Shown: positions 15,499 to 25,443, counted from the first letter of the stretch. The stretch: DNA of 64,000 nucleotides from Chthoniobacter flavus (GCA_945861435.1 CAMAUX010000002.1:94879-158878); one strand, 5' to 3'. The notes: generated by a model from the sequence alone, not told the origin. Translations and numbers: made by a program.

Positions 15499-18400
15499 AT
15501 GAAGCTCGAACTGCCAACCATCCTTGAAGACCAGCTGAGCCGGTTCCGGCGACGGGTGTGGTTTGTGAAGCTTGCCGAGGGCGCGTTGGCTGGGGTTTCC
15601 GGACTGGTGCTCACTTATCTGCTGGTGTTCGCCGCGGATCGTTTTTGGGAGACGCCCGGCTGGGTGCGCGGCGTGTTGCTTGCGCTTGGGGCTGCTGTGC
15701 CTGGCATCGGCCTGCCATGGAAGTGGCACCGGTGGGTGTGGAGGCAGCGGCGTCTGGAGGATTCCGCGCGGCTTTTGAGGAGGACGTTTCCGCGTCTTGG
15801 GGACCAGCTGTTGGGAATCGTGGAGCTGGCGCATGCGGTGGATCCTGGATCGGGCCGCAGCGAACGTCTGGTGCGTGCCGCGATGGAGCAGGCTGCAGCG
15901 GAGGTGAAGGACCGGGATTTCACGCACGCAGTTCCGGAGGCGAGCCATCGCCGGTGGGCGTGGGTGGCGTGCGGGCTGGGTGTTTTGGTGGTGGCGGCTG
16001 TGGTTCTCACGAGCGATGCGGCCGCGAATGCCCTTGCACGCTGGATTGTGCCGTGGAGGACGGTGGAGCGGTTCACCTTCACACGGTTGGAAGATCTCCC
16101 TGCACGGCTCGTGGTGCCGTATGCGGAACCCTTCGAGCTACCCGTGCGTCTGGCCTCGGATACGCGTGCGTTTCCGGGGAAGGGCTGGGCGCGGATTGCC
16201 GGACAGACTTGGGTGGGAGCGCCTTTGGAAGCGGGCGCGTGCCGTCTGCAGTTCCTTGCGCAGAGGGAGGATGGACCGCTTGCGCTTTCGGTGGGCGATT
16301 ACCGGCGGACCATTGCGCTGCAGCCCCGGCCGCGGCCCGAGCTCTCGGAGCTGGCGGTGTTGGTGGAGCTTCCGGGCTATCTCGGGTGGAGCACAAAGCC
16401 GCGGATCGAGGTCCGTGGCGGAGCGGTGAGTGTTGTGCGGGGTGCCCGCGCCATGGTGGAGGCGCATGCAAGCCGTGAGCTCTCCACCGCGCGCATGAAC
16501 GAGGAGCCTCAGCGGATTGAGGGGTCGATGATCCGTACCGGCGCGCTGGCGGTGGAGGCGGATGCAACGCACACGCTTTTCTGGCGGGACGTGGATGGTC
16601 TCACGCCGCGCGATCCTTTGCTGCTCAAGATCCGGGCGGTTGAGGATGAGGCGCCGCGCATTGTGGCGGTGCGAGAGTCGCAGGAGCAGGTGGTGTTGGA
16701 GACGGAAGTGGTGGCTTTCGATCTCTCGGGGACGGACGACTTTGGTGTCAGGCGCATGGGGCTGGAATGGACTGCGGTGGAAGGTGGGAAGGGCGATCTG
16801 AAGGCTGTGCACGGGGAGCGCGTGGCATTGGCCGGTGCGCCTGAGAAACGGGAGGCGGCGGGGCGCGCGACCTTCTCTGCGCAGCGTGAAGGATTGGGGC
16901 CGATGACGGTGGAGGTGCGCGGATGGGTGGAGGATTACCTGCCGGGACGTGCCCGCGCGTATTCACCGCCATTTGTGCTGCACATTCTCAACCCGGCCGA
17001 TCATGCGCTCTGGCTGGCGGAACAGTTTGGGAAATGGCTGGGGGCATCGAGGGAGAGCTACGACCGTGAGTTGCAGCTCTTTGAGGAGAACAAGGAGTTG
17101 CGCGCGCTGGATGCCGCGGAGCTGGACCGGCTCGAGAACCGGCGGCGTGTGGCGCAACAGGCGGCTGCGGAGATGGCGAATGCGCGGCGTCTCGAGAACC
17201 TGACCCAGTCGGGACGTAGTCTTGTGGAGCAGGCGACCAAGAACCCGGAATTCGATGCGGGACAGCTGGAGAAGTGGGCGGAGATGCTGAAGTCGCTCAC
17301 GGAGATTGCGTCCAAGCGGATGCCGGGTGTGGCGGATCTTCTGAAGCAGAGCGCGAATGCGAGTGCGAAGGCGGAGCCGAATGCGAATGCCGCGACACCG
17401 TCGCCTGGAGCCGATGCGCCGCGCATCGAGCAGGGTGCGCAACCCGCCGCGGAGCCGCAGAAGGGTTCGGCGTCCAAGCCGGATGAGCTGCCGCAGCCTG
17501 TGGTGCCTCAGATCGTGGATCGGGAAGGGGGGCTTTCAAAGCCCGATGCATCGAAGGGAGGGGACCAGAGCGAGGGGGCGAAGGGTGGAGGCGGTGGAAA
17601 ACTGGGGTTGCCGCAAACGACACTGGCGGCGACGCCAGTGGAGGGCGGAGGCGGAGGCGGCGGGAGTTCGCCTGCGCAGGCGAAGATGGGGGCGGCGATG
17701 GAGGAGCAGGAGCGGTTGCTGGCGGAGTTTGCGAAGGTGACGGATGAACTGACGGCGATCCTTGCTGGACTTGAGTCGAGTACGTTTGTGAAGCGGTTGA
17801 AGTCTGCCTCGCGGCAGCAGATGCGGATGGCGGACGGGGTGTCGCAGAAGACGCTGGAATCCTTTGGAATCGTGCGTGGAGCGCTGCCGGAGGCGGAGCC
17901 GCTGATGAAGACGGCAAAGGAACAGAGCGAGTTCGTCGGGGTGATCGAGGAGGATCTCGGTGCGTATGTGGCGCGCAAGTCGGAGGACCGGTTCCGGAAT
18001 ATTCTTGAGGAGATGCGCAAGACGGCTGTGGTCCGCAATCTTGCACGCAACGGGGAGAAGCTGCGCACCAACTTGAGCGGGCAGACCCGAACGGGGGCGG
18101 AGTTTTGGGCGGATACTCTGGACCGGTGGGCGGAGGAGTTGGTGGATGCGAGCAAGCCGGGCGGGGAGGGATCTGAGTCGAAAAGCGAGGACAGTCTCCC
18201 CCCGGAACTTGTGTTGCAGGTGATGAAGGCGTTGCGTGATGAGATGAAGCTGCGCGATCAGACGCGAGAGATGCAGAATGCAAGGGAGGCGCTCGAGACC
18301 GCGAAGTTTGCAGGGGAGGCGGCGCGGCTTGCGGAAGGGCAGCGCGCGATTCGGAGCAACGTGAAGGAGGTTGGGGCTGAGATTGAGAAGCTGGCGAAGA

Positions 18401-18828
18401 AGGACGATTTCACGAGCTACCTGCCGCCGCCTCCGGGAGGGAGTGGGAAGTTCGCGAAGGAGCTGCGGCTTCTGAGTGCTGTGGGTAAGGTGATGGAGGA
18501 GGCTGCGTCGATTCTGGGGCAGCCCTCGACGGGACCCGATGCGGTGGCTGCGGAGACGGAGGTCATTGAGATGCTTTTGCAGGCTGGGCGGCCACCCGGT
18601 GGAGGGGGCGGCGGTGGAGGAGGAGGGGGCAGCGCGGGAGGAGGGGGACAGGCGCTTGCGGCATCGTCCTCAGCATTGTCGGAGTTCGGGCCGGGCGCCG
18701 ATGGCAAGGTGGTGGCGGGCCAGCGGGCGGTGGGGCAGTCCACAGGAAGCGCGGGCCGCGAGTTTCCGGCGGAGTTCAAGGCGGGGCTGGACGCGTACTT
18801 CAACCAGTTGGAGGTCTCCAAGCAATGA
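15499..18828 (+). CDS. Large coiled-coil membrane protein (DUF4175-like)
   Basis: A 1109-residue protein starting 12 bp after its neighbour. Three hydrophobic segments lie near 25-45, 53-72 and 155-175. A beta-rich extracytoplasmic region of about 350 residues follows, then long charged helices rich in Glu, Lys and Ala (about 510-620 and 730-990) that should form coiled coils. Two glycine-rich low-complexity stretches are present, around 690-735 and a run near 1033-1055. I recall similar architecture in DUF4175-type proteins of BatA-like operons, but did not verify it. No catalytic motif is visible. The stop overlaps the next start by ATGA. Confidence 0.7.
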   Translation: MKLELPTILEDQLSRFRRRVWFVKLAEGALAGVSGLVLTYLLVFAADRFWETPGWVRGVLLALGAAVPGIGLPWKWHRWVWRQRRLEDSARLLRRTFPRLGDQLLGIVELAHAVDPGSGRSERLVRAAMEQAAAEVKDRDFTHAVPEASHRRWAWVACGLGVLVVAAVVLTSDAAANALARWIVPWRTVERFTFTRLEDLPARLVVPYAEPFELPVRLASDTRAFPGKGWARIAGQTWVGAPLEAGACRLQFLAQREDGPLALSVGDYRRTIALQPRPRPELSELAVLVELPGYLGWSTKPRIEVRGGAVSVVRGARAMVEAHASRELSTARMNEEPQRIEGSMIRTGALAVEADATHTLFWRDVDGLTPRDPLLLKIRAVEDEAPRIVAVRESQEQVVLETEVVAFDLSGTDDFGVRRMGLEWTAVEGGKGDLKAVHGERVALAGAPEKREAAGRATFSAQREGLGPMTVEVRGWVEDYLPGRARAYSPPFVLHILNPADHALWLAEQFGKWLGASRESYDRELQLFEENKELRALDAAELDRLENRRRVAQQAAAEMANARRLENLTQSGRSLVEQATKNPEFDAGQLEKWAEMLKSLTEIASKRMPGVADLLKQSANASAKAEPNANAATPSPGADAPRIEQGAQPAAEPQKGSASKPDELPQPVVPQIVDREGGLSKPDASKGGDQSEGAKGGGGGKLGLPQTTLAATPVEGGGGGGGSSPAQAKMGAAMEEQERLLAEFAKVTDELTAILAGLESSTFVKRLKSASRQQMRMADGVSQKTLESFGIVRGALPEAEPLMKTAKEQSEFVGVIEEDLGAYVARKSEDRFRNILEEMRKTAVVRNLARNGEKLRTNLSGQTRTGAEFWADTLDRWAEELVDASKPGGEGSESKSEDSLPPELVLQVMKALRDEMKLRDQTREMQNAREALETAKFAGEAARLAEGQRAIRSNVKEVGAEIEKLAKKDDFTSYLPPPPGGSGKFAKELRLLSAVGKVMEEAASILGQPSTGPDAVAAETEVIEMLLQAGRPPGGGGGGGGGGGSAGGGGQALAASSSALSEFGPGADGKVVAGQRAVGQSTGSAGREFPAEFKAGLDAYFNQLEVSKQ

Positions 18829-20930
18829 TCCGGTCCCGGCTGATGCGTGGAATTTTCGGGGTGCTGCTGTGGTGGATTGGAGGGATGGAGCTTGGGTTGT
18901 CGGCCCAGGTGTTTGTGGGCAATGCGATTGAGTTGAGGGGGGGAGTTGTGGTGAAGGACGGGAAGCTGATGGTTGGGGGCGGGCAGGATGCAATGCCGGT
19001 TGCGGACACGCCGGAGGCTGCGGTGACGATCGCCACCGAGGTGCAGAAGACGCGGATTCGCAAGCGGGTGGCTGAGGAGGTGGAGGCGTGGAAGACCGCA
19101 GGGGTTTTGAATGGAGCGGCGGCAGCGCGTTTTGAGGAGGATGTGAGATCGGTGATGGAAGAGTCGTTTGCGGTGTGGGCTGCGTATTTTGCGTCGAGGG
19201 CTGCGGAGCTGCAGAAAGCGAGTGGGGCGATTGCGCCCGAAGAGTTGCAGGCGGCTCTGGTGGCTGCAGGAGGCTATTTGTACAGGCCGCCGCCTGCTTC
19301 GAGCCTGCTGACGGTGCCCGTTTATCCGGACCAAAGTCCGAAGTGGTTGGAGGCTCTGCGTCGCCGGGTGGGCGATGAGCAGTGGGCGCGCGTGCAGGAA
19401 CTGGAGGCTGCCCGGGTCGCGCAGTTGGACAAGTACGTGAGGGGCAAGGTGGGCGGTTTGCGGACGACTTGGATTTCAGAGATGGAGTCGGCGATCGGGC
19501 GCCTGGAGTGTGTGTTGGAGTTGGGCAATGATCGGCGGGCGGAGCTGGAGGGGCTTTCCAAGCGGGCCGTGGAGGAGTGTGCGGAGCAGTTTTTGAAAGG
19601 TGCTGTGGATCGTCTGGGACTCCTGCTGCGTTCGGAGTGGGCGATCGTGGTGCGGGATCAGACGCCGCTCTCGCCGCTGCTTGCGGGGAAGGCGCCGGAG
19701 AAGAGGACGGTCTGGTTGGAGGGCGTGGTCAGGGTGCTCAGGCCGGAGGAGAACAAGAAGGTGGAGGAGATGGAGAGGGAGCTGTGGAGGGAGGATGTGC
19801 GCCTTGCGGCGAGGGAGTTGGTGATCGAGGTGGACAGGATCACGGCGCTCTCTGTGGGGCAGCGGACTGCGCTCGAGCCTCGCACGGTGGCGCTGATGGA
19901 GGGGCTTCCGCGTCCTGTAATCAACGAGGGGGTGGCATTGCAGAACAATTTTCTTCCGAATGGCATTCGGGTGGGGACGGCCGGGGCTGCAGTGAGGGAG
20001 GAGCTTTTGAGGGCAGCCCGTCCGAAGATGGAGGAGGAGCTGCAGCGGGTGGTTGATGCGGACCAGATGAAACGCTGGAAGGCCGCATTGAACGGAAACT
20101 CCGGGGCTGGGAGGTTTGTTAACAGACGCAGAATACCAGTGGCCGAGCCCGCGGGAGATGTCGTGGCCAAGCGGATGGTGACGGAGCCTGAGGAGATGGA
20201 GAAGGCTCTTTCCGACAAGCTTGCGGAGATGGCGGTGAAGTGGCGCGATGAGTTGCGGGGACGGATTCTTTTGAGGGTGGAGGAGGCGATCCGAGAGTTT
20301 CATCTTCCGCAAGAAAAGGCGGTGCGGCTTCGGAGTGCGGCGTTTGGAGTGGTGGAGGCTGTGATCGCTGGGCAGAGGGATGGAGCGGAGAATCAGCTGC
20401 GACAACTGATGCAGAAGGAGGCGCTGGAGAGCTTCAAGGCGCGGGTGGAGCAGATGTTGGGATCCGGGGGGAGGTTCTTTGAGCGGGGTGGGGAGGTGGT
20501 GCTGGAGAAGGAGGCGATGTGGTTGGGGGCGTTGGATTCGGTGCTGACGGCGGAGCAGTTGCAGGAGCTCAAGGCGTTTGAGGTGCAGCGCGTTGAGTAC
20601 CGGGAGGCCATCGCGTCTGAGTCGGTGCTTCAGGCGTTTCAGGGTGTGGTGTGGCTTGATTCGGCGCAGACGCTGAAGATGCGCGAAGTGCTTGGCGTGG
20701 CGATGCGGGAGTACGAACCGGACATCCGCAGCACGTACTCGGGAGACTGGGCGCGCGCGGTCTCGCCGCTTTTCCCCGTTGCCGGGATTCCGGAGGAGCA
20801 GCTGCGGAAGCTTTTGAATGCGCGTCAGTGGGAGCGCTGGGTGAAGTCGCCTGGCTACGCGAATATTCAAGGCAACTGGAACGTGATTCAGAGCCGCCAT
20901 GAGCAGCGGGTGAAGAGTAACAAGAAATGA
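18825..20930 (+). CDS. Secreted protein of unknown function in the MoxR operon
   Basis: I do not recognise this 701-residue protein. It has a hydrophobic N-terminus ending near GLSAQ (signal peptide or anchor). The rest is strongly helical and charged, with many Glu, Arg and Ala residues and repeated stretches such as AVEECAEQFLKGAVDRLGL, suggesting extended helical bundles. No cysteine pairs or catalytic signature stand out. ATGA overlaps at both ends place it firmly in the operon, and it may work with the preceding coiled-coil protein. Confidence 0.7.
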   Translation: MIRSRLMRGIFGVLLWWIGGMELGLSAQVFVGNAIELRGGVVVKDGKLMVGGGQDAMPVADTPEAAVTIATEVQKTRIRKRVAEEVEAWKTAGVLNGAAAARFEEDVRSVMEESFAVWAAYFASRAAELQKASGAIAPEELQAALVAAGGYLYRPPPASSLLTVPVYPDQSPKWLEALRRRVGDEQWARVQELEAARVAQLDKYVRGKVGGLRTTWISEMESAIGRLECVLELGNDRRAELEGLSKRAVEECAEQFLKGAVDRLGLLLRSEWAIVVRDQTPLSPLLAGKAPEKRTVWLEGVVRVLRPEENKKVEEMERELWREDVRLAARELVIEVDRITALSVGQRTALEPRTVALMEGLPRPVINEGVALQNNFLPNGIRVGTAGAAVREELLRAARPKMEEELQRVVDADQMKRWKAALNGNSGAGRFVNRRRIPVAEPAGDVVAKRMVTEPEEMEKALSDKLAEMAVKWRDELRGRILLRVEEAIREFHLPQEKAVRLRSAAFGVVEAVIAGQRDGAENQLRQLMQKEALESFKARVEQMLGSGGRFFERGGEVVLEKEAMWLGALDSVLTAEQLQELKAFEVQRVEYREAIASESVLQAFQGVVWLDSAQTLKMREVLGVAMREYEPDIRSTYSGDWARAVSPLFPVAGIPEEQLRKLLNARQWERWVKSPGYANIQGNWNVIQSRHEQRVKSNKK

Positions 20931-22003
20931 AAGCGACCCTCCTGATCGATCCGTGCGCGCGCCGTTTTTCGAAGGCCTTCGTTGCGGCACTTGTCTGTGT
21001 CGCGGGTGTGGTGGTGCTTGGGGCTGCCGGACCTGTGCGTGCGCAGGATCCGCTGTTGCGCTTTGGAGGTGCGATTCCTGTGGAGGTGCAGTCTCTTTAC
21101 GACCGTGGCCTTGCGAATCTTGCGAGTACGCAGAATGCGGATGGTTCGTGGGCGTGTGCGGAGGGGGTGGGCCCCGGGGTGACAGGGATCTGCGTGATGG
21201 CGCTGATGGCGAGCGGCGAAGATCCGAACTTTGGGCGCTACGCGGCGAATATCCGGCGGGGTGTGCGTGCGATGGTGGAGAGTCAGGATGAGAAGACGGG
21301 TTACCTGCCTTCGAGCATGTACCATCATGGGTTCGCGATGCTGGCGTTGGCGGAGGCGTACGGGGCGGTGGACGAGGGGATGCTTTGGGAGGGAAAGAAG
21401 GCGCCCCGCACGATCAGCCAGTGTCTGGATCGTGCGATCCGGTGTGCGGCGACTGCGCAGAAGAAGAGCCGGCTTGGTGCGTGGCGTTACTCGCCGGATT
21501 CCACCGATGCGGACACGTCAGTGGCGGGTGCGGTGCTGATGGGGTTGATGGCGGCGCGCAACGCAGGGATGGACGTGCCGGATGAGACGGTGCAGTTGGC
21601 GATGGAATATCTGCGGCGCAGCACATCGCCGGACGGCTCGGTGGCGTACAGCGGCGGGTTTGCTGGCATGGGTGGATCGATGAATCTCACGGCCATCTCG
21701 GTGCTCCTTGGAGCGGTGACGAAGACGAAGGATTCCGATGCGTACAAAGCGAGTCTTGGGCGGTTGACGGAGAATCTGGAGCACCGTGAGAATTATCATC
21801 CGGAGTACTTCGCGTATTATGCGGCGCAGGCGCTTTTTCAGGGGGACTTTGCGGCGTGGGAGAAATGGAACGGAGCCAAGATCCGGGAGCTGCAGGGGTC
21901 GCAGAACGCGGATGGATCGTTTGTGAGCAGCGGTTACCAGACCGGAATGGCGCTTCTGGCGCTGGCGCTCAATTACCGCTACCTGCCTGTTTACGAGCGA
22001 TGA
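20927..22003 (+). CDS. Secreted prenyltransferase/squalene-cyclase-repeat protein
   Basis: A 358-residue protein with a signal peptide (hydrophobic 17-35, PVRAQ cleavage region). The mature part holds repeats of the alpha/alpha-toroid family: QNADGSW at about 69-75, repeated SPDGSVAYSGG, and QNADGSF near the end are QW-like motifs. Where true cyclases have DxDD, this protein has DADTS, so the second acidic residue is missing. With secretion and a MoxR/VWA context it is probably a binding or scaffold toroid rather than a terpene cyclase. Overlaps both neighbours by ATGA. Confidence 0.8.
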   Translation: MKATLLIDPCARRFSKAFVAALVCVAGVVVLGAAGPVRAQDPLLRFGGAIPVEVQSLYDRGLANLASTQNADGSWACAEGVGPGVTGICVMALMASGEDPNFGRYAANIRRGVRAMVESQDEKTGYLPSSMYHHGFAMLALAEAYGAVDEGMLWEGKKAPRTISQCLDRAIRCAATAQKKSRLGAWRYSPDSTDADTSVAGAVLMGLMAARNAGMDVPDETVQLAMEYLRRSTSPDGSVAYSGGFAGMGGSMNLTAISVLLGAVTKTKDSDAYKASLGRLTENLEHRENYHPEYFAYYAAQALFQGDFAAWEKWNGAKIRELQGSQNADGSFVSSGYQTGMALLALALNYRYLPVYER

Positions 22004-25000
22004 GAGGCGTCCCTGTTTTTCCGTGGTTGATCGTGTGGGGGCTTGCGGCGTGGCTGCCGGAGGAGGCATTCGCCGAGAAGCCCGCGGTGGGTCTCAATGG
22101 CGCGGTGAAGGTGGTTGCGGCGGCGTCTGGTTCCAGTTCTGTGCAGGCAGCGGATGCGGTTCAAAAGCCGGGACGGCTGCGCTGGACCAACGGTGAGATG
22201 CTCCATGGGAATCTTGGGGATGCGGATGCGGGCGGGCTGGCATGGGCGACGCCGTTTTTTGTGGAGCCGCTGCATCTCGATTGGAAGGCGCTGCGGAGGG
22301 TGGATCTTCCTGTTGTTGCTACCGCACAGGGCGTGTCCGGGGACGGGTGGAGCTTTGCGCTGCGGGACGGAAGCTTTGTGTACGGGAATCCGGGGGAGGT
22401 GAGTGAGGGGGAGGTGGTGGTGGAGAGTTCGCGGCACGGGACGCTCCGGTTGCGGCGTTCCCATGTGCTGTGGATGCGGCGCAACGGTTCTGCGGACGCT
22501 GGGTCTCAGGTGGTTTTCAATGGGCCGCAGGGTGCTGCGGGTTGGTGGGTGGAGAAGAGTCCTGAGCGAGATTGGGCGGTGCGTCCAGTGGAGGGCGGGG
22601 CGTGCGGCGTGTTGGTGTTTCCTTATTGGAACACGGAGGCGGTGATGTCGCTGGAACTCCCTGCAGAGGGGGAGATGGAGTGTGTGTTGCGTGGGAAAGG
22701 GCGTCCTGATTTCGCGCTGACAGTGCAGGGGATTGGCGGCGTGGTGCGTGTGGAAACGTGGGGGGAGGAGTTGGTGCTCGCGTCCGGGACTGGGTTTGTG
22801 ACGTTGCGCACGCTTGGGGAGGGGGATGAGAAGGTGGCGTTGCGGATGCGTTGGGATAGTCAGAGGCGGCGTTGCAGCGTGTACGCGGAGGAAGGTGCGC
22901 TGCTCGGGGAGATCGATGTTTTGGAGGCGGCGCCCGCGCAGGCGGGGCAGATTGGCCGGCAGCGTGGGGCGTTGATCACGTTGATCAAAAGGGGGGGAGA
23001 GGTTGCTGTTGTTGATGGGGACGGGGGGGTGGTGGTTTCTTCAGGAGCTTCCGGAGCGAGCGAGGCAACGGGCGATGCTGGTGCGCGGAAGATCCGGCTT
23101 CTCAACAAGGGGAAGGGCCTCGTACTTGAGCGTTTGAGGGTGGAGGCGGTGCGCGGGGATGCACTGCAGACGAAGGCTGCCGGTGCGGGACCGAGCGCGG
23201 TGGTGCTGCGCGATGGCCGGTCGCTGCGCGGTGAGCGGATCGCGCTGAGTGGTGGGATGATGCGGGTGGTCTCTGGAAATGGGGCGGAGGATCCGCTGTC
23301 GCTGAGTGAGGTGGAGTCGGTGGTTTTTGTGACGGATGTTCCGCAGGTGGATGCAGCGGCCGATGTGGTGTCGTATGGGGACGGGACGCTTCTTTTTGGC
23401 GAGATTTTGGGGCTCGGGGCGGGGCGGGCGGTGATGCGCACGCAGTTTGCCGGGGAGCCCGTGGCGGTGACGGGTGCGGGGTTGCAGCAGTGGCGCAGGC
23501 CTCCGGGATCGCCTGTGGAGGCGGATGCGGCGGTGAAGGGGATGGACAAGGTGGAGATGGAGGGTGGGCTCGCATTGCATGGGAGCATGGTGGATGCGGG
23601 CGGAGGGCAGCCGGGGTGGTTGCCGGTGGGGGGGCTTCGTGCCAGTGCGCTGACCTTGGATCGCGTGTGGGAGGTGATCCGTGGGTTCCCGGCTTCGGCG
23701 CAGCATGCGGCGCCGAAAGCGCAGTTGCATGCGGTGAACGGGGACGTGCTGCCGGTGGTGCTCGGGGCGGTGGAGGCGGAGGAGGTGGGTTTTGAGTCGT
23801 CGCTCTTCAGTGCGCGCGTTCTTGGTGCGGGGCAGTTGAGTGCGGTGGATTTTCAGCCGAAGTCTTTCGAGAAGCTGGCGGGTTTTGCAGATGGGTGGGA
23901 GGTGGTGAAGGGGGATGGGGAAAGGGCGGTGCGGACGCGGGAGCGGCTGGTTCTCAAGCCTGGAGCGGTGGTGTGGCATCCCACGGCGGCGGAGAGCCGG
24001 GAGTTGCGTTTCCAGGTGGACTCTCCCGCCAATGGAGGAAATGGCGCGCAGCTCTTGATCGGGCTCTGCGCGGATCGGGCCGGGAAGAGCGCGGCGAAGT
24101 TGCAGTTCGTGCGCTATGGGGATTTTGCGTATCTGAATGGGATGAGCGGGGCCGCCCCGCAGCGGAACTCGCAGTCGCGGCAGATGACGGCGGGGGAGCC
24201 CGCGGTGATTCGCATCGTGAACGAGAGCGGCCATGTGGTGGTGTGGCTCAATGGGATGCAGATGATGGAGTTCGAGGTGGGGAACAACACGGCTGCGGCT
24301 GGGCTGCGTCTGGAGTATGGGGAGGGCGGGGTGCGCGCTGGTGCCGCTGAATTGAGTGTGTCGGGATTTTCTGCGGAGGCAGGTTTCGGGACGGCGCCGC
24401 TGCCTGCGGTGGACGTTGCGGAGAAGGCGCAGGCGTTGACGGTGCCGCGGTTTCGCAAGGATCTGCCGCCGCTTCACGCGTTGATTGCGCAGAACGGGGA
24501 TCTGCTGCCCGGGGCGATTGAGGCGGTGAGCGCGAAGCAGCTCCGGTTTCGTGCGGGGCTGCAGCACTTCGACGTGCCGAGGGAGCGAGTGCGAATGGCG
24601 GTGTGGTTGCGTGGGCCGGGATCCGCGGAGGCCGCGCCGGGGCTGCCGCCGGAGATTGAGGCGAAGCTTGCGAAGGAAATCCCGCAGCATTTCAGCATCC
24701 ATGGCAATGCGGAGTCCATTGCGAGCACCGTGGGTGCGCAAGGCGGGATGGAGGTGAGGTTGCCGAGGGGGCTCGGGCAGACGGTGAAATTGGTGCAGTT
24801 CCAGGGATGCACGGTGCGCGAGGCGTTGGATCTCGTGGCCCAGACGTTCTCGCTGAGCTACGAGGTGGATGAGAAGGGCGTGGTGGTTTTTGAAAAGAGC
24901 GCGGGCGATGCGGGGGTGTTAAGGGAGGCGACGTTTTGGTTGAAGGAAAAGGCGTTTGCGTCTGGTGCGTCCGTGGCCGGGGTGCTCAAGGGGGCGGGGG

Positions 25001-25359
25001 TGGCGATTGGCGGAAGCAAGCGGGTGGCGTGGGAGCCGGAGTTCCGGCAACTCACGGTGGTGCACACGGCGGAGGGGATTGGGCGTGTGCGCGCGTTGCT
25101 TGCTGAGAAGTTGGGGGGGATCGAGGACGAGGCGTCCCATCATCTGGTGCTCGTGGATGGCTCGCGGTTTTACCTGAAGGTGGAGGAGTTTTCGAAGGAG
25201 GCGATCACGGGGCGGCATCCGGTGTATGGGCGGTGCACGGTGCCGATGGCGCAGGTGTGCCGGATTTCCTCGGCGACAGTGGTTCGTGCGATGGGCGATG
25301 TGTTGCGTGGGTGGACGCTGGTGAATGCGCCGGAGCCGAAGATTCCCGAGGGGAAGTAG
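22000..25359 (+). CDS. Large secreted protein with STN-like module
   Basis: A 1119-residue secreted protein starting by ATGA overlap; the frame is open from 21856 but ATG 22000 begins the signal peptide (FPWLIVWGLAAWLP). The N-terminal two thirds contain several blocks that begin with a phrase like LRWTNGEMLHGNL or VVLRDGRSLRG, small beta repeats of unknown role. A lectin-like beta domain lies near 630-790. Around 890-970 a stretch with FSIHGNAESIAS and CTVREALDLVAQTFSLSYEV resembles the secretin/TonB short N-terminal (STN) fold. The last gene of the operon. No enzyme motif is seen. Confidence 0.68.
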   Translation: MRGVPVFPWLIVWGLAAWLPEEAFAEKPAVGLNGAVKVVAAASGSSSVQAADAVQKPGRLRWTNGEMLHGNLGDADAGGLAWATPFFVEPLHLDWKALRRVDLPVVATAQGVSGDGWSFALRDGSFVYGNPGEVSEGEVVVESSRHGTLRLRRSHVLWMRRNGSADAGSQVVFNGPQGAAGWWVEKSPERDWAVRPVEGGACGVLVFPYWNTEAVMSLELPAEGEMECVLRGKGRPDFALTVQGIGGVVRVETWGEELVLASGTGFVTLRTLGEGDEKVALRMRWDSQRRRCSVYAEEGALLGEIDVLEAAPAQAGQIGRQRGALITLIKRGGEVAVVDGDGGVVVSSGASGASEATGDAGARKIRLLNKGKGLVLERLRVEAVRGDALQTKAAGAGPSAVVLRDGRSLRGERIALSGGMMRVVSGNGAEDPLSLSEVESVVFVTDVPQVDAAADVVSYGDGTLLFGEILGLGAGRAVMRTQFAGEPVAVTGAGLQQWRRPPGSPVEADAAVKGMDKVEMEGGLALHGSMVDAGGGQPGWLPVGGLRASALTLDRVWEVIRGFPASAQHAAPKAQLHAVNGDVLPVVLGAVEAEEVGFESSLFSARVLGAGQLSAVDFQPKSFEKLAGFADGWEVVKGDGERAVRTRERLVLKPGAVVWHPTAAESRELRFQVDSPANGGNGAQLLIGLCADRAGKSAAKLQFVRYGDFAYLNGMSGAAPQRNSQSRQMTAGEPAVIRIVNESGHVVVWLNGMQMMEFEVGNNTAAAGLRLEYGEGGVRAGAAELSVSGFSAEAGFGTAPLPAVDVAEKAQALTVPRFRKDLPPLHALIAQNGDLLPGAIEAVSAKQLRFRAGLQHFDVPRERVRMAVWLRGPGSAEAAPGLPPEIEAKLAKEIPQHFSIHGNAESIASTVGAQGGMEVRLPRGLGQTVKLVQFQGCTVREALDLVAQTFSLSYEVDEKGVVVFEKSAGDAGVLREATFWLKEKAFASGASVAGVLKGAGVAIGGSKRVAWEPEFRQLTVVHTAEGIGRVRALLAEKLGGIEDEASHHLVLVDGSRFYLKVEEFSKEAITGRHPVYGRCTVPMAQVCRISSATVVRAMGDVLRGWTLVNAPEPKIPEGK

Positions 25360-25443
25360 GGACTGGAGCCGGCGGGGCAGAGTGGGCGGTGAGGGTTCTT
25401 ACGGCTTCTCCGCGGGGTGGGGCGGGCCTATAAGGGAACGCCT

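Noticed and set aside
20927..22003. A true hopene/squalene biosynthesis gene
   Set aside because: The product has a signal peptide, the DxDD acid is degenerate, and no isoprenoid genes are nearby; the family name reflects the repeat fold only.
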